Part shown: positions 7,979-15,721 of the stretch, one piece after another
How the letters are laid out: each line of letters opens with the position of its first letter
Numbering within the stretch: the stretch's first letter is position 1
NCBI GenBank assembly: GCA_028683855.1
Contig: JAQUHA010000008.1
Coordinates: forward strand, 1 to 32,833
Direction of reading: 5' to 3'
Source of the DNA: Desulfuromonadaceae bacterium
GTDB lineage: Bacteria > Desulfobacterota > Desulfuromonadia > Geobacterales > Pseudopelobacteraceae
DNA length: 32,833 bases
Notes under the pieces: model-generated
Databases searched by the model: none
The model's input: only the letters and a program-made list of their open reading frames with translations
Told to the model about the DNA's origin: nothing
Program-made: the position numbers and the translations under genes

Positions 7979-9552
7979 GTACAACTCTTTCAGTAACTTC
8001 TGATGAATTAAGCTCTCTGGCTATAAGGCTCGGAATAACTTTTCAGCCTGAAGTCAGAATTGATGAAGTTGATTCAGCGCTTTTAAATCTTCTTCCGCTG
8101 ACATTTGCCAGATCGAACTATATCCTGCCGCTCTCTGTTGTTGACGGTGTTGTAAAGGTTGCCATCTGCGCTCCTGAAACCATTTTAAAGCTCGATGAAC
8201 TGCGCCTTTTGTTCGATATGCCTGTTGAAGCTGTTCTGACTCCTTCAGCCCAGCTCTCTGATCTTATCAATACAGTCTACGCCGGAGTTTCCGGGACAGC
8301 GATGGATGTCTTACAGGAGCTACAGGCTGAAGATCTTTCGACAGTCGCAACCGAGTTCAACAACCCTACAGACCTGCTTGATCTTTCTGATGAAGCCCCG
8401 GTTATACGCCTCCTGAATTCGGTTCTTTCAGAAGCTGTCAAGGAGCGTGTCAGTGATATTCATATAGAGCCGTACGAAAGAGATCTGCTTGTTCGCTTTC
8501 GTATTGACGGAATACTCTACGAAAAGCTCTCTCCACCAAAAATCATTCAGGATGCACTCGTTTCTCGAATCAAAATAATGGCTGGACTCAACATTGCTGA
8601 AAAACGGCTGCCGCAGGACGGTAGAATTCGTGTACGCGTTGCCGGTAGAGATGTTGACATCCGTGTATCTATCATACCGACCTATTACGGCGAAAGAGCC
8701 GTATTACGTCTTCTGGACAAGAAAAAAGGGGTGCTGTCCCTCTCAGATATAGGTCTTGGAGAGCATGGGGTTAGCACACTTGAACGTATGCTAACCCGCA
8801 CAAGCGGTATAATTCTGGTAACCGGTCCGACAGGAAGCGGCAAATCCACCACACTTTATGCCTCTCTTAACAGAGTTAACTCCAGTGAAAAAAATATAAT
8901 CACCATTGAAGATCCAATTGAATACCAGATAAGAGGTATAGGGCAGATACAGGTTAATCCAAAGATAGATCTCACTTTTGCATCTGGACTCCGTTCAATC
9001 TTGCGTCAGGATCCCGATATCATAATGGTTGGTGAAATACGCGATACTGAAACGGCTGAAATTGCTATACAGGCGAGCCTTACGGGTCATCTTGTGCTCT
9101 CGACCCTTCACACCAACGATGCCGCTACCGCTGTAACCCGCCTTGTAGACATGGGAATTGAGCCTTTCATGATTGCCTCATCTCTATCAGCAGTTATTGC
9201 ACAACGGCTTGTGAGAGTTATCTGCCCGCACTGCCGTGAAGAGTATGAACCGGTTGAAAAATATCCCGGAATCGTTCTTCCTGAAAAGCTTTATCGTGGC
9301 AGAGGGTGTGATGCCTGTTTCGGTCTCGGCACTCTGGGGCGTACAGCCATTTATGAAATAATGCCTGTTGACCAGGAGTTATGTTCAATGATTATCAGAC
9401 GATCACACGCCGGAGAAATCAAGGAGTATGCTGTAGCTCACGGGATGAAAACTCTTCGGGATGACGGGATGGCAAGAGCTGCGGCAGGAATTACAACAAT
9501 CGAAGAGGTATTGCGCGTTACCCAGGACGATTATGCCGACGTTCCGTTATAA
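7975..9552 (+). CDS. gspE: Type II secretion ATPase GspE
   Basis: Cytoplasmic hexameric ATPase that powers pseudopilus assembly. In 525 residues: an N-terminal GspE domain (about 1-130), then the ATPase core with Walker A GPTGSGKST (284-292), an aspartate box around 309-316 (ITIEDPIE), Walker B DIIMVGEIRD (348-357) and a His box LSTLHTNDA (375-383). A zinc-binding CxxC pair is present at Cys417/Cys420 and Cys445/Cys448, which is the CM domain that distinguishes GspE from many pilus ATPases. Every catalytic residue I can check is intact. The ATG overlaps the gspD stop, and the 3' end overlaps gspF by 20 bases, so GspD, GspE and GspF are likely translated in a coupled manner. Confidence 0.96.
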   Translation: MSTTLSVTSDELSSLAIRLGITFQPEVRIDEVDSALLNLLPLTFARSNYILPLSVVDGVVKVAICAPETILKLDELRLLFDMPVEAVLTPSAQLSDLINTVYAGVSGTAMDVLQELQAEDLSTVATEFNNPTDLLDLSDEAPVIRLLNSVLSEAVKERVSDIHIEPYERDLLVRFRIDGILYEKLSPPKIIQDALVSRIKIMAGLNIAEKRLPQDGRIRVRVAGRDVDIRVSIIPTYYGERAVLRLLDKKKGVLSLSDIGLGEHGVSTLERMLTRTSGIILVTGPTGSGKSTTLYASLNRVNSSEKNIITIEDPIEYQIRGIGQIQVNPKIDLTFASGLRSILRQDPDIIMVGEIRDTETAEIAIQASLTGHLVLSTLHTNDAATAVTRLVDMGIEPFMIASSLSAVIAQRLVRVICPHCREEYEPVEKYPGIVLPEKLYRGRGCDACFGLGTLGRTAIYEIMPVDQELCSMIIRRSHAGEIKEYAVAHGMKTLRDDGMARAAAGITTIEEVLRVTQDDYADVPL

Positions 9553-10744
9553 AGCTTATACTAACACCGGATCATCGACCTCCGGTTCCGTGGAGGCTGA
9601 CTCCGAACGCCTGGCTCTGCTCCAGATAAAGGGGAAGGGACTTCTTCCGCGTGAAATAACCGAGGAGGGGAGCAACTCTGCGCGTGCAGGATCTTTTAGG
9701 TTAAGACGCGGAGTTCCGGCTGATGAACTCTCTCTATTCACCCGTCGCCTGGCAACCCTGGTCGCCTCTTCTGTTCCACTCTTTGAAGCCATGGGGTCAC
9801 TCTGTGAGCAAGAAGAGAGCGGACTACTTAGGCAGGCGCTCGTTCGGGTAAAAGACAGAATCTCTGAGGGGGCATCACTATCCAGATCTCTTGCCGGTGA
9901 ACCTGATATTTTTGGGGAGAGTTATGTCAGTATGGTCTCGGCAGGTGAGGCAGGTGGAGCTCTTGACGCGGTACTGGAAAGACTGGCTGACTTCCTTGAA
10001 GAGCAGGAGCAGGTACGCAGCAAAGTCACATCGGCTCTCTCCTACCCCATACTGATGGTTTTGGTAGGGGGGGGAGTAATGCTCTTTCTTCTTACAGTTG
10101 TTATCCCCCGCATAGTATCTATTTTTGAAGACAGCAAGGCTGCTTTGCCCCTGATAACAGTTCTCCTGATAAAAGTGAGCCACTTTCTACAGGGTTACTG
10201 GTGGGTTCTGGCAATAATATTATTCTCTTCTCTTCCACTTTACCGCAAGGCGATGAAGAGCGATGAACTGCGTGTGAAGCGTGACGCGATCCTGCTCCGC
10301 CTACCACTGGCTGGAGCGATGCTGCAACGGCTTATACTTTCAAGATTTGCAAGAGTTCTCGGTCTGCTTCTGTCAAGCGGCGTACCGATCATGAAAGCCC
10401 TTGAGATAACAGGCGAAGTGGTCGTAAACCGCGTATACAGAATATATCTGCGCGGGGTCATGGAAGAGGTGGCACAGGGGGGGAGCCTCTCTGCAAGTCT
10501 CAAAAAAAGCCATCTTTTTCCTCCGCTTCTAGTTCACCTGACAGGTGTGGGAGAGAAAAGCGGCAATCTTGATGAAATGCTTGTAAAAGCCGGTATCGCA
10601 TACGAACGTGAATTCAGCGCACGCCTGACCCGCTTAATGGGACTTATGGAACCCCTTCTGGTACTCGCAATGGGACTCGCTGTCGGAATAGTAGTGCTGG
10701 CGGTCTTGCTACCTATTTTCGAGTTGAATCAGCTGATTAAATAG
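9533..10744 (+). CDS. gspF: Type II secretion inner-membrane platform protein GspF
   Basis: Polytopic platform protein that contacts GspE and supports pseudopilin polymerisation. The 403 residues contain two T2SSF domains, each a cytoplasmic helical bundle, starting at about residues 65 (DELSLFTRRLATLVAS) and 270 (RLILSRFARVLGLLL). Three membrane segments are visible: LMVLVGGGVMLFLLTVVI, WWVLAIILFSSLPL and the C-terminal LAMGLAVGIVVLAVLLPIF. The N-terminal MPTFRYKAYTNTG is typical for family members and fixes the start at 9533; the longer open frame to 9461 lies within gspE. No gspG-K pseudopilin genes follow, and the next gene belongs to a different function. Confidence 0.95.
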   Translation: MPTFRYKAYTNTGSSTSGSVEADSERLALLQIKGKGLLPREITEEGSNSARAGSFRLRRGVPADELSLFTRRLATLVASSVPLFEAMGSLCEQEESGLLRQALVRVKDRISEGASLSRSLAGEPDIFGESYVSMVSAGEAGGALDAVLERLADFLEEQEQVRSKVTSALSYPILMVLVGGGVMLFLLTVVIPRIVSIFEDSKAALPLITVLLIKVSHFLQGYWWVLAIILFSSLPLYRKAMKSDELRVKRDAILLRLPLAGAMLQRLILSRFARVLGLLLSSGVPIMKALEITGEVVVNRVYRIYLRGVMEEVAQGGSLSASLKKSHLFPPLLVHLTGVGEKSGNLDEMLVKAGIAYEREFSARLTRLMGLMEPLLVLAMGLAVGIVVLAVLLPIFELNQLIK

Positions 10745-10800
10745 TACCTCCCCTCAATAAAAGCCCCCCTCCTCATATCAGCCTGAAAGTCACTTTCTTC

Positions 10801-10829
10801 TGGACTTGTTGCCATATTCTCACTAAAAT
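10801..10829 (+). promoter_or_regulatory. Likely sigma-70 promoter for the dksA-like gene
   Basis: TGGACT at 10801-10806 (four of six to TTGACA) and TAAAAT at 10824-10829 (five of six to TATAAT) with the ideal 17-base spacing. It lies 31 bp before the chosen ATG, in the 116-bp gap after gspF. It supports an independent transcription unit for the regulator, kinase and methyltransferase genes. No clear terminator for gspF is visible in the gap. Confidence 0.5.
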
Positions 10830-10860
10830 GACCCAGTTTATTCGAAAATGGGAGTTATCT

Positions 10861-11217
10861 ATGGACAAGGAAAAACTGGAGTATTTCAAAAACATACTTA
10901 ATGAAGAGATGAGAGTGTTGCAGGGAGAGGCAGGTAAGACAGTAACCGAAATGACATCTGACGCCTCAAATTTTCCAGACCCTACAGACCGGGCTACTCA
11001 GGAATCAGACCGCAACTTTGAGCTTCGCATAAGAGACAGAGAGCGAAAATTGATAAACAAGATAAAGGATGCCCTCGAACGGATCGAATCCAATGAGTTC
11101 GGCATTTGTGACGACTGCGGCGAAGATATCGGGGAGGCACGACTGAAAGCGCGTCCGGTTACAACACAGTGTATCGATTGTAAAATAGCAGCAGAAGAAA
11201 AAGAGCGTCGGGGTTAA
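10861..11217 (+). CDS. dksA: DksA/TraR-family zinc-finger transcription factor
   Basis: DksA-type proteins enter the RNA polymerase secondary channel and, with ppGpp, reset transcription during starvation. The 118 residues form a predicted coiled coil whose tip has PDPTDRATQE (39-48), with the acidic pair Asp40/Asp43 next to Ala45 as in DksA. A four-cysteine zinc finger follows at Cys83, Cys86, Cys104 and Cys107 (ICDDC and CIDC). With acidic tip and four Cys both kept, it should act like classical DksA rather than a Zn-independent paralogue, though it is shorter than the 151-residue E. coli protein. The start at 10861 is chosen for GGGAG six bases upstream; an upstream in-frame ATG at 10828 overlaps the putative -10 box. 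A genome may carry several dksA paralogues, so the symbol is tentative. Confidence 0.88.
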   Translation: MDKEKLEYFKNILNEEMRVLQGEAGKTVTEMTSDASNFPDPTDRATQESDRNFELRIRDRERKLINKIKDALERIESNEFGICDDCGEDIGEARLKARPVTTQCIDCKIAAEEKERRG

Positions 11218-11268
11218 TACCGGACAGAGTTAAAGAGCAGGTCTGCGTGTCGGCAAAAATGGATCAGT

Positions 11269-12654
11269 ATGAATAATCAAGAATCACAACAACTCCCTGA
11301 ATCCCGACTTTCTGAACTGACACTCCTCTATCAGTTCAGTAACACCATGCTTTCGACCATACGCCTCAACAAACTGATACACCTTATTCTGACCGCAATT
11401 ACCACATCTTCCTCAAATCTTTTTGAGCGGGCTTTCCTCTTTTTACGCAACGAGAAATCCAATGTATTACAGGGAATGCTCGCCGTTAACCGTCAATACT
11501 CCGGGGACTTAGAGATCGTCGGAACTTCCGATGTACTCGAAAGTCGCTGGGATATAGGCGATGAGATAATTGCAAGACAGCGCTCTACCGAATTATGCCT
11601 CAAGGTTCGTTTGACGCGTGTAGAGATTGACAGCGGCTGTCCGCTTGTAAAACAGATAATTAACGACCGTAGTCTCTGCCATTCAGACGCTTCTCAATGC
11701 CTTAAATGTACTGCCTGCAATTTTATCAGGCCCTTATGTAACGGCTCTTTTGCCGCTGTTCCTCTTGTTTCACGCGATAACACCATAGGGATGATTGTTG
11801 TTGACAATCCGGATTCCAGACGTGAAATATCCAGTAATCATATTCACTTTCTTCAGCTTTTTGCCAACCAGGCCGGTATGGCGATTGAAAATTCCATTTT
11901 ATACAATCGGATTCAGGATGCTAACCTGAGTCTTAAAGATGCGCGTGAACGTCTGCTTCACGGAGAGCGGCTCGCGGCAATAGGAGAAATGGCTGCAAAT
12001 GTCGCACATGAGCTAAAAAATCCTCTCATAACTATCGGAGGGTTTGCGGGGCGCTTGCTGAAGATGACACCTGATGGTACGCAGGAGCATAACTACGCCG
12101 GCACCATTGTCTCGGAAGTTGGTCGTCTGGAAAAAATGCTTGCTGAAATTCTGGCATTTTCAAGCAAACCTTCCAGCTGTTTCACTCTCTGCAATCTTGA
12201 AGAAATAATCAAGGACTGCTTCTCAAACTGCGCTACGACTTTTGAAGATCATAACATTAAAACATCACTTACAGTTGACCTCCCCTCAATAGCTGTTCTT
12301 GGAGATGCACATCAGCTTAAACAGGTTTTTCTGAACCTTATATTAAACTCCTGTGACGCCATGCCGGAAGGTGGAGACCTCAATATTACCGTTGAAAAGA
12401 ACGATACAGATAAAAGAACGGTCATCATCACCGTACTTGATAGTGGAGGGGGAATCCCGAAGGATATGCTCCCGCAGATATTTAATCCCTTCTTCACAAC
12501 TAAAACTCACGGCACCGGACTTGGTCTGGCTATCGTAAATCGCATTGTAATAAATCACTTCGGCTCTATCGATGCCAAAAACGGAGATAAAGGGACCATC
12601 TTTACAATAACTTTGCCGCTGGTAGAGCATAAAGTTCCCCACCATCAACTATGA
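11269..12654 (+). CDS. Soluble GAF-domain sensor histidine kinase with a cysteine cluster
   Basis: A two-component sensor kinase of 461 residues with no membrane segment, so it should sense a cytoplasmic signal. A GAF domain spans about 10-205, followed by a linker helix and HisKA with the phospho-acceptor His247 in NVAHELKNPL. The HATPase_c domain has an N box (Asn356 and Asn360 in NLILNSCDAM), G1 DSGGGI (391-396), F box FNPFFTTK and G2 GTGLGL (415-420). The GAF domain contains seven cysteines at 110, 124, 137, 144, 147, 150 and 157, including CxxCxxC, suggesting an iron-sulphur, haem or zinc/redox sensor. No response regulator is adjacent. The stop overlaps the ATG of the next gene by four bases. 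The ligand is unknown. Confidence 0.93.
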   Translation: MNNQESQQLPESRLSELTLLYQFSNTMLSTIRLNKLIHLILTAITTSSSNLFERAFLFLRNEKSNVLQGMLAVNRQYSGDLEIVGTSDVLESRWDIGDEIIARQRSTELCLKVRLTRVEIDSGCPLVKQIINDRSLCHSDASQCLKCTACNFIRPLCNGSFAAVPLVSRDNTIGMIVVDNPDSRREISSNHIHFLQLFANQAGMAIENSILYNRIQDANLSLKDARERLLHGERLAAIGEMAANVAHELKNPLITIGGFAGRLLKMTPDGTQEHNYAGTIVSEVGRLEKMLAEILAFSSKPSSCFTLCNLEEIIKDCFSNCATTFEDHNIKTSLTVDLPSIAVLGDAHQLKQVFLNLILNSCDAMPEGGDLNITVEKNDTDKRTVIITVLDSGGGIPKDMLPQIFNPFFTTKTHGTGLGLAIVNRIVINHFGSIDAKNGDKGTIFTITLPLVEHKVPHHQL

Positions 12655-13796
12655 CCGACAATTTATCGCTTAATAATATTATTTCAACCCGAATTGCTCA
12701 GCAAGGTCGTATAACCTTTGCTGAATTTATGTCAGCCTGCCTTTACGAGCCAGGATTAGGCTATTACACCTCCGCCGGACGTAAAGTCGGAGCAGAGGGG
12801 GACTTCTACACCAGTATTACCGTACACGCAGCTTTCGGAAGAGTTGTTGCTAGAGAGACCGCACAAATGTGGCGAAACATGAGCTGCATAGATGATTTTA
12901 CCTTGGTTGAGTGCGGTGCCGCCAACGGTCGCCTTGCCTGCGACATAATGGATTATCTTGCTCTGCGGGAACCGGATATGTACCAAAACCTGCGCCTTGT
13001 TCTGGTTGAGAAGGAACCATCTCTCAGGTCTGCACAGAAGGATATGCTGGCAGCTCACATTGACCGGCTTGCCTGGCTTTCTCCTGACGAATTCGCATCA
13101 GGTTGTTTCAAATTCAGCGGCTGCATTTACTCAAATGAGCTGATCGATGCCCTCCCGGTTCACAGAGTCATTATGACTTCTGAAGCTCTGCAGGAGTTCT
13201 ACGTTGCTTGCAATAAGGTTAATTTTACTGAGGAAATTGGCGATCCATCCACCCCCGAACTTGAAGAGTATCTTAGGCGAGTCGACATAAAGCTGCACCC
13301 CGGTCAGCAGGCGGAAATAAATCTGAATGCGCCCAAATGGCTCTCTACCGCTGCTAATACGCTTAAAAGCGGTTATATCCTAACAATAGACTACGGATAT
13401 CACGCTGCTGAGCTGTACACTCCACTTCGCAAGCTGGGAACACTGCTCTGCTATTATCGCCACCAGACGGAGGAGAACCCGTATCTGAGACCGGGTGAGC
13501 AGGACATAACGAGCCACGTTGATTTCACAACTCTGATGAAATGCGGAGAAGAGTACGGCTTGAAGAGTGTATGGTTCGGCGACCAGTGCCGTTTCTTACT
13601 ATCGGCTGGTATCATTGAGGAACTGGAGGAGATCGAGCGTTCAGATATACCTGAAGCAGAAAAATTGCGCCTGCGCCTGACTCTGAAAAAGCTGATCATG
13701 CCGGAGGGGGGGATGGGTGATACTTTCAAAGTTTTAATACAGTCAAAAGGTGTTGATAATTTAAGCCTGCTATGTCAGCGTAAGATCGGATTTTAA
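12651..13796 (+). CDS. SAM-dependent methyltransferase, MidA/NDUFAF7 family
   Basis: Belongs to the COG1565 family, whose mitochondrial member NDUFAF7 methylates an arginine of a complex I subunit; the bacterial substrate is not known. The 381 residues show the family hallmark PGLGYYTSAGRKVGAEGDF (34-52) and then FYTSITVHAAFGR. The SAM-binding loop is VECGAANG (86-93), a variant of the usual ExGxGxG. SNELIDALPVHR is a second family motif, and LTIDYGYHAAELY follows. All are intact. It overlaps the histidine kinase stop (ATGA), so the two are translated together. It ends 26 bp before the convergent mlaD gene. A link to NADH dehydrogenase assembly is only an analogy. Confidence 0.9.
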   Translation: MTDNLSLNNIISTRIAQQGRITFAEFMSACLYEPGLGYYTSAGRKVGAEGDFYTSITVHAAFGRVVARETAQMWRNMSCIDDFTLVECGAANGRLACDIMDYLALREPDMYQNLRLVLVEKEPSLRSAQKDMLAAHIDRLAWLSPDEFASGCFKFSGCIYSNELIDALPVHRVIMTSEALQEFYVACNKVNFTEEIGDPSTPELEEYLRRVDIKLHPGQQAEINLNAPKWLSTAANTLKSGYILTIDYGYHAAELYTPLRKLGTLLCYYRHQTEENPYLRPGEQDITSHVDFTTLMKCGEEYGLKSVWFGDQCRFLLSAGIIEELEEIERSDIPEAEKLRLRLTLKKLIMPEGGMGDTFKVLIQSKGVDNLSLLCQRKIGF

Positions 13797-13822
13797 CTCC
13801 CTGCAGTTGGACACAAACCATT

Positions 13823-14905
13823 TCAGAAAACCGAAAATTTGATATATTTGCGTGGATTATCCTTGAAATCTTTTACAAGTTCATTCAAATCATCAACCAT
13901 TCTGTTCATCTTGTCATACAGTTCCCTCTCGTTAACAAGTTTACCGACTGCACCCTCTCCACTCCTTACTTTGGATGCAACTTCTTCAATCTCCTTAACC
14001 GATGATTCAGCTCTGGTTATTAATAAAAGTCCCCGGTCATAGAACTCCCGATCATTCAGAAGCATACCTATAGTACCATCTCGCGACAGCACTTTCCTGC
14101 TAAGTTCATGTACATCAGCAGCAGCCAGATTGCTTTTCTCAGACAACTCTACCAGTTTACCATAAAGTGTTTTGTCGTAGATAAGCCTGTTCAGAGTTCC
14201 ATCCGCCTTCTGGATATCCCGAAGTGTTTCATCCGCCCTGTCAAGTATAGTTACAATTTTATTGTATGGTTCCGGATCCCTATTGAGCCTGCCCAAAGTT
14301 CCATCGCCACGATTTATTGAAATAACCAGAGCTTTCATCTCAACAGCGAGAGAAGCAAGATTGCGGTATAACGTCTCGTCGTTATTAAGCCTCCCCAGAG
14401 TTCCCTTCCCCTGATTTATGTTGTCTATGATGCCGTTCACCTTATCAAAAGCGTCGCCTGCTTTCTGAATCACGTCATCAAGTTTTATTGATTCCACCCC
14501 CTGCAACTGAGTAGGTGGTGTATCCGAATAATGTTTTGACGGGAGTATATCAACGTACTTCTCCCCCATCAATCCACGCGTCTTGATTGTTATGTTTGAA
14601 TCAGTCCCGACCTTCTTGAGCGCATCAGCATCAACATCCATGTCAATGCTGACCTGATTGCTGTTCCTCGGATCAGCAAATTTTATATCGGTTACCAAAC
14701 CGACATCCACCCCTGCCAACCAGACTGGAGCGCCGATTTTAAGACCGGCTACATCACTGATTACAACCCGCAACGAATCCTTTTTGACAAACATTTTTGT
14801 TTTCTGCCCCATCAGCAGGACAGCAGCCGCAAAGAAGACCAGAGCCATAAAAATGAATATGCCGCCACGCACCTGCGCCCAACCTATCGGATTACTTCGT
14901 TTCAT
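13823..14905 (-). CDS. mlaD: MlaD-type MCE lipid-transport protein
   Basis: Periplasmic, inner-membrane-anchored MCE subunit that forms a hexameric lipid-binding ring on the MlaFE transporter. A membrane anchor is visible at about residues 14-34 (GGIFIFMALVFFAAAVLLMG), followed by the MCE domain (38-120), with the GLKIGAPVWLAGVDVGLVTD core. A long C-terminal helical part holds five repeats of a G-x-G-T-L-G-R-L-x-x-D-x-x-L-Y pattern. The C-terminus is DNPRKYIKFSVF, seen in related long MlaD proteins. I chose the ATG at 14905 (360 residues); a GTG two codons upstream (14911) is also possible. It lies 41 bp after mlaF, in the same direction. The permease mlaE is not here but at 22565. Confidence 0.92.
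   Translation of the reverse strand: MKRSNPIGWAQVRGGIFIFMALVFFAAAVLLMGQKTKMFVKKDSLRVVISDVAGLKIGAPVWLAGVDVGLVTDIKFADPRNSNQVSIDMDVDADALKKVGTDSNITIKTRGLMGEKYVDILPSKHYSDTPPTQLQGVESIKLDDVIQKAGDAFDKVNGIIDNINQGKGTLGRLNNDETLYRNLASLAVEMKALVISINRGDGTLGRLNRDPEPYNKIVTILDRADETLRDIQKADGTLNRLIYDKTLYGKLVELSEKSNLAAADVHELSRKVLSRDGTIGMLLNDREFYDRGLLLITRAESSVKEIEEVASKVRSGEGAVGKLVNERELYDKMNRMVDDLNELVKDFKDNPRKYIKFSVF
13913..14410 (-). repeat. Five coding repeats in the mlaD C-terminal region
   Basis: Protein-level repeats with the pattern G-x-G-T-L-G-R-L-x-x-D-x-x-L-Y begin near residues 166, 200, 234, 275 and 316 of the ATG-start protein: GKGTLGRLNNDETLY, GDGTLGRLNRDPEPY, ADGTLNRLIYDKTLY, RDGTIGMLLNDREFY and GEGAVGKLVNERELY. 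Spacing is 34, 34, 41 and 41 residues, which suggests unit duplication with two spacer classes. Confidence 0.85.
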
Positions 14906-14946
14906 GAGCACCCCGCCGCCCCACCACTTTCACTTATGACTGTTAT

Positions 14947-15720
14947 TCATGTAAAAAGCGAACTTTTGGTAGGTTGAAGAAATTCAGACAACCCGGGGAC
15001 TGTTGTACACCCCCTCAACTCCGTTTCGCTACCATCAAAGAGCATTCGAGCATTGTGCAGGAAAGTGAATCTGTCAGAGGTTGCAAAAGCGGTGGCAAGG
15101 TCATGCGTTACCATCAGAGTTGTTTTCCCCTCAGCCTGCAACCGCTGCATGAGACTGCAGATATTAAACACACCTATGGGATCCAGTCCTGTTGTAGGTT
15201 CGTCAAAAAAAATATAGTCCGGGTCTGCAGCCAGAGCACGTGCGATGGCGACCCTTTTCTTCATGCCACCTGAAAGTTCCGCCGGATAAAGATCAACTGC
15301 CGATTCAACTCCGACAAAGCTTAATTTTTCAAGTACGATCCTGTTTATCTCTTCCTCTGGATGAAGAGCTTCCTCAAAAAGCCTATAACCGACATTTTCG
15401 CCGACCGTCATCGAATCAAAGAGAGCTCCACCCTGAAAAACTATTGCTATTCTCTTTCGCTGGCACATAAAGTCGGCTTCAGGCAGCCCGGTGATGCAGA
15501 GGTCACCGATAAAAATCCTGCCGGAGTCCGGAATCAGAAGACCCAGCAGCAGCTTAAGTATGGTTGTTTTACCTGAACCGCTGACTCCAAGAATAGTTCG
15601 ATTGCCCCCTCTCTCCAGACAAAAATCAAAATCTTCAAGAATACTCCGTCCGCCTATTGAGTAAGATACCTTCTCCATTCTTATGGAGTCATTAATATGG
15701 GGCTCACAAAGTTTTTCCAC
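14947..15720 (-). CDS. mlaF: Mla lipid transport ATP-binding protein
   Basis: ATPase subunit of the MlaFEDB phospholipid transporter. Walker A is GVSGSGKTT (45-53), the Q-loop has Gln96 (VFQGGALFDSMT), the signature is LSGGMKKR (149-156), Walker B is YIFFDEP (169-175), and the switch histidine lies in MVTHDLA. The sequence IRMEKVSYSIGGRSILEDF is typical for this family. I chose the GTG at 15720 (257 residues): GAGGG lies eight bases upstream and only one base separates it from the glnE stop. The open frame reaches 15831, but that part overlaps glnE. A later ATG at 15678 would remove 14 residues including part of the family N-terminus. Confidence 0.95.
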   Translation of the reverse strand: MEKLCEPHINDSIRMEKVSYSIGGRSILEDFDFCLERGGNRTILGVSGSGKTTILKLLLGLLIPDSGRIFIGDLCITGLPEADFMCQRKRIAIVFQGGALFDSMTVGENVGYRLFEEALHPEEEINRIVLEKLSFVGVESAVDLYPAELSGGMKKRVAIARALAADPDYIFFDEPTTGLDPIGVFNICSLMQRLQAEGKTTLMVTHDLATAFATSDRFTFLHNARMLFDGSETELRGCTTVPGLSEFLQPTKSSLFT

Positions 15721-15721
15721 A

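Noticed and set aside
10741-10800. Terminator after gspF
   Set aside because: Only a C-rich stretch and a 5-bp AAGTC/GACTT pairing without a T run; not enough to call.
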